A stretch of 64,000 nt of DNA, taken from assembly GCA_027605045.1 (NCBI GenBank), contig JAQFWX010000023.1, positions 496,001 through 560,000 of the forward strand, read 5' to 3'. The notes under the pieces are model-generated. The model was not told the DNA's origin. It was given only the letters and a program-made list of their open reading frames with translations, and did not search any database. A program made the position numbers and the translations under genes. Of the stretch, positions 39,714 through 51,986 are shown piece after piece (position 1 is the first letter of the stretch; each line of letters opens with the position of its first letter). This DNA comes from Phallus indusiatus (taxonomy: Eukaryota; Basidiomycota; Agaricomycetes; Phallales; Phallaceae).

Positions 39714-41165
39714 ATGACTCTCCTTCTTCCTCACCCTCGTCCTGCCACAAAACTAGGTTATTATCGAATTTTATCACCTTCTGCAGGTGTTCGGGTTTCC
39801 CCCTTGGCTTTAGGCGCAGGTAGTATTGGCAAGGAATGGCACAAAATTGGAATGGGTACCATGAACAAGGAGTCATCCTTGAAACTTCTCGACGCCTTCT
39901 ATGAAGCAGGCGGCAACTTTATTGATACTGCAAATAACTATCAAGATGAGACCTCGGAGTCTATAATTGGAGAATGGATGGAATCGCGCGGTAACCGTGA
40001 ACAAATGGTTATAGGGAGCAAGTACTCTGCGTTCTATAAACGAGCTGATACTTCACTGCCTATCCGAATCAATTACGCTGGAAATCACTCAAAGTCGCTT
40101 TATGTTTCTGTTGAAGCGAGTCTTAAAAAGCTGCGAACCGATTACATTGATATCCTCTATATTCACTGTGAGCTTTTTCCCTCTGAAAAATTCTCATCCC
40201 TTTTAGATCCACCTTCAGGGTGGACTTGGGATACTTCCGTTGAAGAAGTAATGAATGCCTTGCATCACCTCGTAGCCGCTAGAAAAGTATTATATCTGGT
40301 GAGCTCCTCTGACTAATAAGACCTCTTTAAACTTCGTGTCTTCTTCTTAAATTGTTTTTCAGGGCATTTCGGTAACACAATTACAATTCTATTTCACCGT
40401 TGAAGTTCATATGTATGTATGCACTGATCCATGTAGGACACTTCAGCTTGGATTGTTTCGAAAGCGAACCAATACGCACGATTAACTGGAAAAACTCCTT
40501 TCAGTATTTATCAAGGCCAGTGGAGTATTCTTGAGCGTAGCTTTGAGCGAGATATCATCCCAATGGCGCGCTCTGAGGGTCTCGCGCTGGCACCCTGGGG
40601 TGTGATGGGTGCTGGTCGCATTCGAACAGACGAAGAAGAGCGGCGACGTAAAGAAAGTGGAGAAAGGGGACGGACGGAAATCACAGACTCATGGGAACGA
40701 ACCGAAGATGAGAAGAAAGTTTGTAAAAAGCTTGAAGAGGTTGCGGCAGAGGTTGGCGCTAAGAGTATTACTGCAGTCGCTATCGCCTACGTCCTGCATG
40801 TAAGGGAGTCATTTTACCAGACGTCGAGTCGTCGATACATTGATAATATCTTCTCGTTTCACACAGAAAACACCATACGTTTTCCCTATTGTTGGAGGTC
40901 GAAAAGTAGAGCATTTACATGCTAATCTGGAAGCTCTTGATGAAGCTCTTGATATCACTCTTACACCAGAACACATTGAGAAACTTGAGGGTGTCCTACC
41001 TTTTGACGTTGGTTTCCAGAGTAAAATTATCGTAAGAATTATTACTGTTTCCAGCTTGCGTATACTATTTTCATCTTTCTCTAGGGGAATGGTTTACGTA
41101 TGATACGACCTGCTGGGTGGACGCAAGAGTGGCAAGCGATGCCCGCTCTTCCCTCTTCAGAGTAA
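39714..41165 (+). CDS. Aryl-alcohol dehydrogenase-type aldo-keto reductase
   Basis: An NADPH-dependent aldo-keto reductase of the fungal aryl-alcohol dehydrogenase/norsolorinic acid reductase group, which interconverts aromatic aldehydes and alcohols in the cytosol. Six exons (39714-40167, 40219-40298, 40363-40371, 40437-40799, 40867-41031, 41085-41165) give 383 residues, normal for the family. The catalytic tetrad is complete: Asp71, Tyr76 (in FIDTANNYQDETSE), Lys103 (VIGSKY) and His151 (YIHWWTWD). The cofactor-binding stretch GGRKVEHLHANLEALD is present near the C-terminus. Intron 1 splits the TGG codon right after His151; removing it restores the family motif. Exon 3 is only 9 nt, coding Gly-Ile-Ser inside LGISDTSAW. 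The ATG at 39714 matches the family N-terminus, and no earlier in-frame ATG was seen. It stands alone, with no neighbouring metabolic gene, so its substrate cannot be inferred. Confidence 0.93.
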
Positions 41166-42708
41166 AAGGCTAGCCTTTTTGGTCTCTCCGGAAGATACAA
41201 CTGCTACTCTAGGTTACGGAGGTGGCATATATCAGTTGTATCCATTCGTATTAGACAAACACACGTGTCGATACATTCACAGCCTCATTCATATGATAAC
41301 GTGTCAAACTCGGTTCAACTAAGCATGAATGCAATGGTCTAAATCGATTTATCCTGATCTCACGTGAACATTCGCGAATGGATTTAAAAGAGGAGAGAAG
41401 CTTTGCGATATCTCCCAATATGGATGAATGTTCGCTGGCAGCTAACTATCTTAACTTATTACCCCCAGGAGTTATAAAATCAATGTTTTTGGCAGATTGG
41501 CACAGGAGCTTAAACTGTAAACACTGTGATTCGAAAGGCTTCATAGAGCGCCTTCCCTTGGCACACACCGCTTTCTTTAAATAAATTCCGCCCAAGAACC
41601 ATTGTTAATGTACTTGGTGAGTAAGGTTTTATGAAGCAAGGAATTCTCATATTCGGATGGTCTCCCGTGTGGAATCTACTACGTCGCGTGAATTTAAAGA
41701 GTTCAATACGATTCCGGAACAACCCCGACGCATAATCAATGTCTTCGGATAGCGTGGACCACGCTTCAATTCAATCGCATAAGTGCGTATCATATCTCAT
41801 GATACAAGTCAGTCATGACGTTCCAAAGAAGATTATGCTCTTCCGGATGAATTAAGTCGAATGAAATCACGTTGAGAATTGTTCTATTGCTGACGGGAAA
41901 AAATTCTCACCCAAGTCTGAGCGTTCATGAATACTTGCCAAAAAAAAATTGATTTCATGACAGCGAATCCTTTTAGTTTTGGTTTCAGCCTTTGGCACAA
42001 CTTCTGAATATGCATACCTATGATTGGCAACGGGTATAAGTTGAACCTATTAGCACAGCAGTTAGATTCCTACTGTATTACATTTAGGTTCTTTGAAATC
42101 CCAGCACAGTGGTACTAGCATATATGCTCGAGTTAAACGGCTTCTGAGAAAGATTTACTGCAAACAAATACACGTCAACATTGAATTTGTCAAATAGCAA
42201 CCGGCTAGCCACGTATTTACATGGTATACATACGACATGTATAAATACATTCTTCTGCTGTCAATGATAACTCACTGGTCAATTAATGCAATAAAAGATT
42301 ACAGTTGAGGGAGTTGACGCGTAGTTATGTATGCACTTCCCCACCTTCATCAACTCCTTATCTCGAGGTAATATGAATTTTGTGAGCATATGCTCCCGCC
42401 TCTTCAGTTTCACTTTCTGTTAATCACAAATTTCGCCTTATCCGATCCCCAGGCACCAATCTACCGCTAAGGGCTAGGTATATGATGTCATTGTAAAGAA
42501 TAGTCAACGTCCCAGGTAAACTGTAGGCTTGAAGCCTTGGTACTTAATATACATGAATGATATGTAGCAAACACGTTACATGCACTGGATAGTTAAATAA
42601 AATGATCAAATCAACTGTGAAGGAAGAATAACTTAGAGAGTTGTTGTACAAGATCCTTTTCAAGCTGCGATAAACATGATTCATCGGATAGATAGAACGT
42701 CGACCAAG
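41166..42708. other. Convergent intergenic region
   Basis: About 1.5 kb between the 3' ends of the aldo-keto reductase (+) and the Kelch-BTB gene (-). I see no gene, repeat or RNA; a 68-codon plus-strand frame at 41378-41584 lacks any motif. It must hold both polyadenylation regions, but I cannot place the sites. Confidence 0.6.
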
Positions 42709-45700
42709 TTAGGCAAGAGACAAAGTCTGCGCAGCATCAGGCGTCGGAGGTAACGGCCTGGGGAACATTTTACTCCTAGTTTTCGGAGAATCAACAGGAG
42801 TTGTCGACTTGAGTGTAACAGACGTGGGCGACATGGTCATCAATAAACCAGTCACGGGCGACCCGCTGGTAGCCAGTCCTTTATGATCTATAGTGGATAA
42901 TCGATTCCTCTTACTATTTGAGTGAGAAGGAGAGTTCGATAGAGAAGACCGTGCTGATTCATCGGAGTGTGGAGGTGTGGGTGGAAGAGGATGGCGAGCG
43001 CTGGTACCGGATGATCCATTGGGGGCGACAGAAGGAGCAGATGATGAAGGACTATCACGGCTATTACTTCGGTGCTGATGATGATGAGAAACGTAGTTAG
43101 ACGACTGTTGTCCGAGAGATACGGTCCGTGGAACGGTGCGAGTAATCGTGTCTTGTTGGGTACGTGGAAGAGAACTAGTCCGGACATTCGCCATCCGACA
43201 CGTGTTTGTGTTTCTGTTTGTACCAGATTTTATGTTCAAGCCGGGGGTAGAAGGAGTAGTAGTCCCGTTAGGGTTCGTCGTCGACGGTGAAGGTGTAGCC
43301 GGTAAAGGACCAAGTTGTCTTGACATGCGATAAGGAGCAGTTGAATGACTTCCATGTACGTACGGCTGTGGAACAGTTGTCGAGCGTTCTCGACTTTTGA
43401 TGGGAACCGAAAGAGAGTTCAGCCCTGCTGATGTTGGATTTAGAGCAGAGGCAGGATACCCATGTCCAGTCTTGTACGAAAACCTAGGCGCACGCGTCTC
43501 CCTCTCTTTCCCCTTTCCTTCCCCTTTATTTTCTCCATACTCCTCATTTATCGCCGTAAGTGAGAACGTCATGAGACCGGTATCTGCCATTCTAGTCAAG
43601 GGAGATGTCATGGTAGATCGAGGATCAATCAATAGTCTGTGACCAGAGGTTGCCTTGATACGGTGTGGATCGAATGTTAGTCCATTCCTCGAAAGCCTTC
43701 TGTTCATTTCTACTGATGTCCTAGTATCCAGTCCATTCCTCGAAAGCCTTCTGTTCATTTCTACCGATGTCCTGGTATCCCAGGTAGGACCTAAAGCAAC
43801 GCTACCCAAAGTCTGATTGATTACACTCTTTAACTCCAGTAATTTTAGTTCCGAGACTTGGAACTCGGTATCCGTGTGAGAAGTAGAGAGGCGGGCCGGT
43901 CTCGGACGATCTGAGGTACCAGGAATAGACGTCGTGTTTGCATGTGGATTATCTGAGACGAGATAAGACAACAACTTCTTTGAATTAAAAGAATTCAAAG
44001 ATAAAAACAGACGTACGTGTATTTAAGTGATGGAGCTGGTGCTGTCCTGTTGGATCGTCACTTTGCATCGCCATGGTTTCTGATTCGTTCGGCTTGCCAC
44101 TTTCCATTAGATCACGTCGAGTCAAGCCCATAATTGCATCGTTTTCGTCGCTGAACTCCAGAACGGCAGCAACAAACGATGCAGACATAGAGACGGCCGT
44201 TGCCCTTCGGATCGCAATCGAGCTGCGGATTTTATCATTCTGAACCGTTGGCGTTCTATCTTCGGGAGCATTGGGGGTAAAGGAGGCAGTGGGAGTGAGC
44301 TCGGTAGGTGATGGCGATACAGAGACGGGAACCGACTGAGGCGAAGCACTGCGAGAATGTGTACCATGTTGACGACTAGGACGCTGTGTTTGTTGTTTAT
44401 GTTGTGACGCATCTTTATGATTAGGTTCCAAGTCTGAATTGGCATCAGCGGAGGGTAAATTGAGAGGACACGGTTGAGGTTCGTTAGGTTGATGATGATC
44501 TGGTTTGCGTGGATGACAGTGCCCACGGTCCGACTTGTTAGGTCGTCGGCCAATCCAAAGTGCTCGGTGTCTTAACCCAGACCTGTCTATCAACGATACA
44601 ACATCATAAATGCCTGGAGCGAATTTTCGGCTGCGAGAAAGGGCATCATGCATCGCGTGTGCGACGAGATCCATCAGACGGGGGATGTCATATGTTGCTG
44701 CCAACAGCATAAGCGAGCTAAGCACTGCCGGAGCGAGTTGTAGAGGAGTCAAAAGAGATTGAGTGTACAAGTATTGCAAAAACGCAACGACGACGGGATA
44801 GGGTTCGAAGAGATAGAGCTTGCGTGGAGTTAGCCGTGGGTCGGGACGAAGTAACACCACAGACGTGCGTGAGAATGATAGAGCTGGTATGACAATACCC
44901 TCTCCGCTCGTTTCATACGTTGCTGAAGCTCTGGCGTCCCACCTTTTCCGTTCCTCGAGAAACCAGGGCCAGCGACGTTCAAGAAGCTCTCGGGAACATG
45001 ATATGCTCCTTCCATCATCGCATACAACTAGAAAATCCGCAAACACTTCATCCTCCAAAGCAGCAAGGCCGATAGATTTGGCCATATTGTTCATAGCTTG
45101 AAGGGGAGGCTTATAAATCCCAAAGGCTTCTAGATCAATGCACACGACATCATCCCAGCTTAACAAACGACTTTGATAATCGTCTTCGAAATCGGCATCA
45201 CGAGAACCGAATATGACAAGTCTATCGGATGATGGCCAAACGACGCTGCGAGCCCAACTGCCTTTAGCGAGACTCGATGACATCTCGATCTTTGCCCAAG
45301 TTGATGTTCGCAGATTAAGGGCCCATGTGCCCATTGTATGTCGTGTAGTAAAATCAATACCTGAAAGAACCAGATATGATCCAATGATCCCTCCTGTTGG
45401 AAATCGTAGCGTAGGCGGTACAGAAGATGGAACGAGAAATTTAGCTTGCATATCGGAAGTAAGGTCTTGGTAGGTGAATGGGTTCTGTTGGTCGTTTGTA
45501 GCTTTATATTGTCGTAATTCGCGGCGAGGGTTAGTGAACTAGTCGATTTATCAGTTACATGTCGAAGGTATATCAATCGTTGCCCTCACATCATAGTTTA
45601 GGTACATGTAGATTTCGCTCGGGTTTTCCTCCGTAACAGGGGCGGAGTACGGCAATTCTACGAATTTATCTGACGGCGTCGGAGGAATGGCAGTGGGCGT

Positions 45701-46400
45701 GTCAGACTTGAATCGTATAGGGTTGCCATAGCCTTCTTCCAAAGGATCAACGACACGAAAGTTTGAGAAAGCAGCAAGACCTCTGTACGTTCCACACTCA
45801 TAGGAGATGCTGGAAGAATGGACCCATTTACGGGATTTGAGGTCGTAGAGATGCATATCATTGATCCATTGGTCCGATTTATCTTGACCACCAATGATGA
45901 ATAGTTGACCAGCTGAAATAGATGACAGATGACCGTATCGTGGTAACGGTCTGGACGACGTGGGAGAATCTGTAGACACGATCCAGCATGATTCAAGAAT
46001 GGAGAAAAACCAGATATCGTCCAATACATAAGGAGATTCGCCGCGTTTTTCTATGACGATACCACCGAAAACGACGAGATAGCCATTCCAAAGATCGGTG
46101 CTGTGTAAGTAACGAGGTGATGGTGCAGCACCTTCCGGCTGTGGAATTTTGGACCATACGTTGGTGTTCAGGTTGAATATGTACATATGAAAGAGCTGTT
46201 CCGAGCTTTCTCTGCCTTTTGTACCACCCAGGAGGTAGACAGTGTCTCCGACAACGGTGGTCGACGCGCCCTTCAAAGACAATAAATTCAGTGATCAGAA
46301 TTGAATTATTCTGTAAAATACATACCAGTAGCTTTGGAGGAATGCATCCTGTGGCTTTGTGTGTAACCGTGGCCAGCTCTCCAAGGCTAGTAGTGCTCAT
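42709..46400 (-). CDS. Kelch-repeat and BTB-domain protein, Ral2/LZTR1-like layout
   Basis: Four exons (46400-46326, 46270-45590, 45538-44017, 43952-42709) encode 1173 residues. Introns are 55, 51 and 64 nt, all GT-AG, and each join preserves frame. Residues 25-330 form a Kelch propeller, with blades such as YLLGGTKG, YLVVFGG, LFIIGGQDKSDQW and YLVLSGI. A BTB domain follows at about 410-570 (from DEVFADFLVVCDDG), the dimerisation and cullin-adaptor fold. The last 500 or so residues are Ser/Pro/Thr-rich and probably disordered. N-terminal Kelch plus BTB is the arrangement of fission yeast Ral2 and animal LZTR1, both acting on Ras-family GTPases; assigning that role here is inference from architecture. 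The disordered tail includes a perfect 17-residue tandem duplication. The gene starts 293 bp from the divergent sterol-transfer gene and may share its promoter. Confidence 0.82.
43679..43780 (-). repeat. 51 bp tandem duplication in the Kelch-BTB coding sequence
   Basis: Two adjacent 51 bp units (43679-43729 and 43730-43780) differ at only two positions, both silent. In the protein this doubles the 17-residue block DTRTSVEMNRRLSRNGL. Because 51 is a multiple of three the frame is kept. The near identity points to a recent duplication or continuing homogenisation. Confidence 0.95.
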
Positions 46401-46693
46401 CGTCGGCTTCGAGGGAAGGAGACAGGAAAAGGTTTTGGCTTCATCGCAACGAAGCCTTTTCTTATATTATACTTGCCAATAAGGCATCATCTCCATAAGA
46501 ATCGTTCAAGTGAGACGAATCACATAATTCCGAAAGTAGCGTAACTGCAAGGCTCGGATTTTGATTTCATGACAGCGAATGATCAAATTAAATTGCGCTG
46601 CGTCACGGTCGTCACTGCGTCACCTCAGTGTCACACAACGAAGCATTTCGTTGACACGCTCAGCAGTCCGTTGCAGTGCACTCGAGTGCGCAA
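46401..46693. promoter_or_regulatory. Divergent promoter between Kelch-BTB and GRAM/VASt genes
   Basis: Only 293 bp separate the two start codons, so regulatory elements are probably shared. Near the plus-strand gene three CGTCA boxes (46601-46605, 46610-46614, 46618-46622) lie in one orientation within 22 bp, ending 71 bp before the ATG. CGTCA/TGACG is the half-site of bZIP factors of the ATF/CREB type. A TATAAT-like stretch near 46460-46475 is oriented suitably for the minus-strand gene. Function is inferred. Confidence 0.5.
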
Positions 46694-49600
46694 ATGCCGT
46701 CGCTGCTGTCAAAGTTCACGAAGAGCTCAGCCTCCACTGTCGCGCAGCCTGAGGTCGACCGGAGTCCCGCCCATCGTCGCGCCAGAACAAACAGCGAGCA
46801 TTCACCGTCCCCGCGGTCATTAAATGAGTCGGTGCCGTTGCCGCCTCTGAATGGAGGTACTGCCGATTCACAGGGTTTCTTGCTCCCACCACAAGCTGAA
46901 CGACGAGCTCCATCACCCAGTTTGCAAAGCCAGGATGGCCGATATACAGATTCTTCAAGTTTGAGTCCAATTCATCCGGCGACCCTGGCAGACACGATAA
47001 ACCACGGTGCACGTGAGTCAGCTGGTGTGAGTTTCTCCTCTGTTCATCTTCCGAAGATCAAAAGAGCTCAATCTTATAATTCTAACACACAGTTTACTAA
47101 CGCACAATCATCTGCACACTATCGCTCAGAAACATCACATTCAGCCAGCACTGACACCGCCATTGAATCTACCCCTAGTATGTCATCGGAAAAACGTCGT
47201 CAATCGGCAAGCGAATCCTCTTATATACTTCAAAAGCCTCTCGTTGGGTCGCCACCTCATTATGACAACGCCTTCTTAACTGCTGCGTCATCATCATCAA
47301 ATGCTTCAGCGCTCCCATCAATGTCTGCGGCCGCAGGCTCAAGTACAGTAGGAACCGGCACGCCGCCCAATTCATCATCCACTCCACCACCACCTTCTTC
47401 ACCCCCCCAGAAAAAACCTTCCTGGCGTCGGCGCGAGTCCTCAGCCTCAGCTAGAGCCAAGCAGTCATCTCAAAGACGAATACATCCGTCTGGTGGTTTA
47501 GCGAGCGCGATCGCAGGTACTGGGCTCTCCCTGGCTAACACCGCTATGCAGAGTCCTATACCCATGGTCACTCCTCAAATAACTACCAACAATAGTAATA
47601 TATATCACACCGAATCTTTAAATAGTAATGGGAGAGATAGGCATTCCCAGTCGCGCAAAACCAGTGCAGGCGCCGCCAGTTCGAATGGTACACTGGATCC
47701 AACCACGTCGAACAGGAGCATGACTATTGACTCCATAAGTACATCCAAGGACGATGGTGATTCCTTTGGTGGCTCAGACGAAGAAGACGACGAAGAAGAT
47801 GAGACGTCTCAAGACGACGAGCTCGACCCATTGGCAAATGGTGTTGCACCTATTACCGGATTTGCCGTTGCTTCAAACAAACGTACGGCCGACTTTCACG
47901 CACTATTCCCAACTGTACCTGAAGGCGATTATTTAATCGACGATTACGGATGTGCTTTGCAAAGAGAAATTCTGATACAAGGAAGATTGTATATCTCGGA
48001 AAACCATCTTTGCTTTCACGCCAACATTTTTGGATGGACAACGGACGTAAGTCGGCTGCCGGTACTTTACATGTAGTCATTTTATCATTGACGCTTCTCT
48101 GATATTCAGCTGGTTATACCTATCGAAGACATAACACACATTGAGAAGAAAATGACAGCATACGTTATTCCCAACGCGATCCAAGTAACAACTTATTCTT
48201 CTAAGCACACTTTTGCCAGTTTGTTAAATCGTGACACAACGTACGATGTATTATATAACATTTGGAGATCTGTCCGACCCGAAGGCTCCGGATCCCCGCG
48301 CGGTTCGTTAGATATGAACCTATTAGGGACAAACAGCATGGGCAGTGTCATTGAGGGTATGGCAGAAGGCATGGAGAGTGTTAGTGGTATCAGTGCTGGT
48401 ACATCGAGAATAATTGCTGCTGAAAATAAGATTTCCACTTGCGCCTGTGGAAAAGCAGGACAACACTATCCGGAGTCAGCGATGGATACGATCGTACCCG
48501 GCGAACCAGAAAAAATCTATAATCTCATGTTTGCCAGTGGATTCATCAAAGATTTCATGAGAGAAGAAAAATTAATTGGTATGCCAGATTCTATTAATTA
48601 GTTTAATTACTATATAACTCATCTTTTTACCCAAAAAAACGCAGATATCCAAATCTCTGATTGGACACCAAAAACAACCGGCTCTCATCTTTTACAACGA
48701 AACATGTCTTATATCAAACCCCTAAATGCCAGTATTGGTCCAAAGCAAACTAAGTGCGAGCTTTCGGACGAGATGCTTCATCTGGATTACAACGACTATG
48801 TCACCATGCTTACAACAACACGCACACCAGACGTGCCCAGCGGCGGTGTATTCGCAGTCAAGACACGAACGTGCCTCATGTGGGCAAGCAGAGCGAGCAC
48901 CAGAATCGTCGTCACGACGACTGTCGAATGGACAGGGCGCAGTTTCATCAAGGGAATCATCGAGCGGTCCTGTATCGACGGCCAAAAAACTTATCATACG
49001 AGTCTCGAGCGCAGCATGAGGCGTTACATTGCTGAAAACAAGGCCGAGTTTTTCCCTGATGGTCTTGATGCTGAGAGTGCCCTGGGAGACGCACTGGTGT
49101 CTGGTGAGACCCCGTCGCCGTCACCGCCTCTACCAGGACCCGAGCTATCCTCTGAAGATATCCGAAAAGCCAAAGAAAAAGAACGTTCACAGCGAGGTTT
49201 ACAATGGGCCTTGGATACCGCAGAAGGCACAGCCAAGGTGGCTCATCAGTCCTTTTGGGGAGCTATTGAGCTTATCAAAGATACCTGGGAAAGTTCATCC
49301 ACAACAGCTGTGCTGTGGTTCGTTGTTGCTGGGCTACTGTTAAGCAACCTCTGGACTTACTTCCGAGCCGGCCGTAAAGCCGATCATTACGCAAGAAGAT
49401 ACAAAGAAGGTGCTTATCCTTATCCGTACGCACCTTATCCGCCCCTGCGAGAAGATGATGTTCAGCGTGCTGTTGGAGAAAGCGTTCGCGATGCAATCCG
49501 CATGATTGAAGACGCTGTTCGCTTGGGTGGAGCAGGAGCCGGAGCAAGCAATGCTCTCGATGCGGGAATAGCCGAAGGAGTAGCCGATTTGAAGCACAGG

Positions 49601-49708
49601 CTCGAAAGTCTGGAAGAAAGATTGATGAAGCTCGAAGTTGAGATGCTCCGAACTGCCCCTCAGGTGGAATCACCCTTATCATCATCAACATTGGAAGAGT
49701 TGGATTAA
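46694..49708 (+). CDS. GRAM/VASt-domain sterol-transfer protein (LAM/Ltc family)
   Basis: Three exons (46694-48046, 48110-48578, 48645-49708; introns 63 and 66 nt) encode 961 residues. After about 390 disordered Ser/Pro-rich residues comes a GRAM domain (about 396-510, from ADFHALFPTVPEGDYLIDDY through IPIEDITHIEKK). A VASt/StART-like lipid-binding domain follows (about 580-745), with family blocks MSYIKPLNASIGPKQTKCE, TRTPDVPSGGVFAVKTRTC and VEWTGRSFIKGIIERS. One membrane segment lies near 828-850 (VLWFVVAGLLLSNLWTYF), followed by a likely coiled coil at the C-terminus. This is the layout of Ysp2/Lam proteins, which are anchored in the endoplasmic reticulum at membrane contact sites and move ergosterol to and from the plasma membrane. 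The ATG at 46694 is the first in frame; an acidic run (EEDDEEDETSQDDE) precedes the GRAM domain. Confidence 0.93.
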
Positions 49709-51986
49709 TAGACGCAACCGGTGTGTTCCTTTGGTTCGCTTTGAGGGTCTTAATTATACACCTTGATGACGCTGCGTATTAGATAGGCCTGATCAATCAG
49801 TTGGCTGATCCGTCGAAGGGCTATCTCGTTCATAGTTATTATTATTCCCAGGTTTTGTCGGCGATGTGTTCTCCCTTGTTTTGATATCACACTCTACGTT
49901 CTTTCCCGTTTTTGCAATCCTTATCTCTTTCTTTTCTTTTTTCTTCTCTTCTCTTTACTTGCTATATTCCCGCTTCTATTACTTATACATATGTAAGGTA
50001 TCCCTATTGGTAAATTCACGACAAGAAGTTAATAGCAACAATCAAACCAATTGGCGTGCTTACTTGGATATCAAATGAAGGGTCCAACTTCGAACGGCTC
50101 AGTTGTCTGAAATACTTGGTGGAGTTCAACTATACCTCAATTCCGAAGATGATGGCGTCTCGATTTCCATTTTGACTCGGATAGGACTCATTAACTTGTT
50201 GATACCGAAAGGAATGCTCAGTTGATCGCGCGTTGGTGTCGGTCGAGTCTAACATGATGAAATCGGTCGAGCACTGGCGGAACTTGCCATCTTATATCCC
50301 AAGCTCCACTAAGTAAGGTGAAAGCTCTCATGCTCTCGGACATCAGCAATTTTCTCCCATGGGATTGGGATCACTGAGATCACAAACGACATCCACGGCA
50401 GTCGTCATAACTCGACACATCAAAACAAATGATTCAGATTTATGACGACTCACACAAAGTGCCGGACATTCTCTCTTCTATGCTTGTAATCTCTGATCTG
50501 ATTTGCTCAGGTCGAAAAGAAAATCACCCTAATTTCGCATAGGTGATATCTTAAAGTTCTCAGCGTGTTCAGGATAAATTCGGACAACAATCCCCGACGC
50601 CCTGGAATTTCCGAGAATAGTCGAACTCACACACAACAGCCCAAAAAAAATCAATGAAAACTCCCACATAAATTTTTAATCATTCAATCAGTTAATCAAT
50701 TTTAGATAAACTACATGAAGCAGCTCACTGGCAAACTGGCAAGAAGACATGACGCATGATAATAATATGAATGACAAGGTTCCCCCGATTCCATCGAGGA
50801 ATTTTCATAAAAGAAATCCCTCATTTCGGATGCGCATAATAGGCTGAACGTTTATTTTCAACGCATTGCATTAGATTGCATTTGACTCGTGTACTTATTA
50901 ACCGAGATGTTCCGCTGCATATAGCAAAGCTGCAGGCATGGCATTAGGATATGTTATCGCAGGCCGCAATCTCGTCCCGAATCCCGATCGATCGTTATTC
51001 GTAGTTGTGGTAAACGTCCTAGCTGACAGTCAATTTGCAATGACGGGTACTGTAGCCACAAAAGAATCATGCTTGTATTTCAATTCAGGATTTACATACA
51101 TCACGCATAAACCTTGTTCTTGTTTGGTGTTGACGTTGATTGGATCGAACACGTTCTCCGAATGATCACTCGGCCTTTTCAAGACATGTGTTTGTTCTCG
51201 CAAGTCTCGCTGCCAACTGGTACTTAATCTCGGTAAAGTCGGATAAACTACTACAGGTTATTAACTCCAACTGAGTCATTATAAAAGCGCATGGTCTGAC
51301 GTCAACAGAAGCAGATTCATCGGTGCAACGAACTTTCTCTCTTAAATGGAACGGCTGTTAACACAACGTGAACGTCCCTTGCGCATACATTATAAATTAC
51401 ATATAAATAAGCTCAGAACAATCTAGACCGAACTGAATATCGTTAGAGGTAATAATATTAATGAGTAAACATCATGGCAACGGACTCGAACTGATACTTA
51501 TCTAACAACAAAACTTATCAACAATGTTTAAACGGTAAAACGTAAAAACAGCCTTGCCTGCCTATTATGCTTAAACAAGGTCGTCCCGTTCATATAAATT
51601 ATATTAATACACTTCTTAACAAAATCGCACGTCTATATTCCCATAACTGAGGTTTCCGAGAATATGTGGAGGAAATTATCGACGCCGAAATAGACCGCGA
51701 GAGTCTAGGTCTGTTTTGCTATAACTATATGTATGCATGCCAGTATTGCCGGAATGATTGCCCTATTGTTTCAAAGATACCAAACATGGGAGAAAAGGAA
51801 AACACTGCCGAAATGAGAAAAGAGGACTATAACATCCCATCGATAATAAAGAGAACACTAAAAAGCACAACAACAGCAACAACAAATAAAACAAACAACA
51901 GTATGCAAAAAAAAGAAAAATTCTGGAACCCATGGAATAATTGTGTGGAATAAAAGTCATGGACGCACGCATACACGTACATAACA
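49709..51986. other. Convergent intergenic region, no gene seen
   Basis: About 2.3 kb between the stop codons of the sterol-transfer gene (+) and the kinesin (-). A pyrimidine-rich stretch at 49900-49990 probably belongs to the 3' untranslated region of the former. Open frames such as 50938-51165 and 51666-51953 (plus) show no domain. No repeat or RNA gene is recognised. Confidence 0.55.

Noticed and set aside
42709..43998. Separate small gene in the disordered tail of the Kelch-BTB gene
   Set aside because: The frame has no ATG at its start, and a 64 nt GT-AG intron (43953-44016) joins it in phase to the upstream exon.
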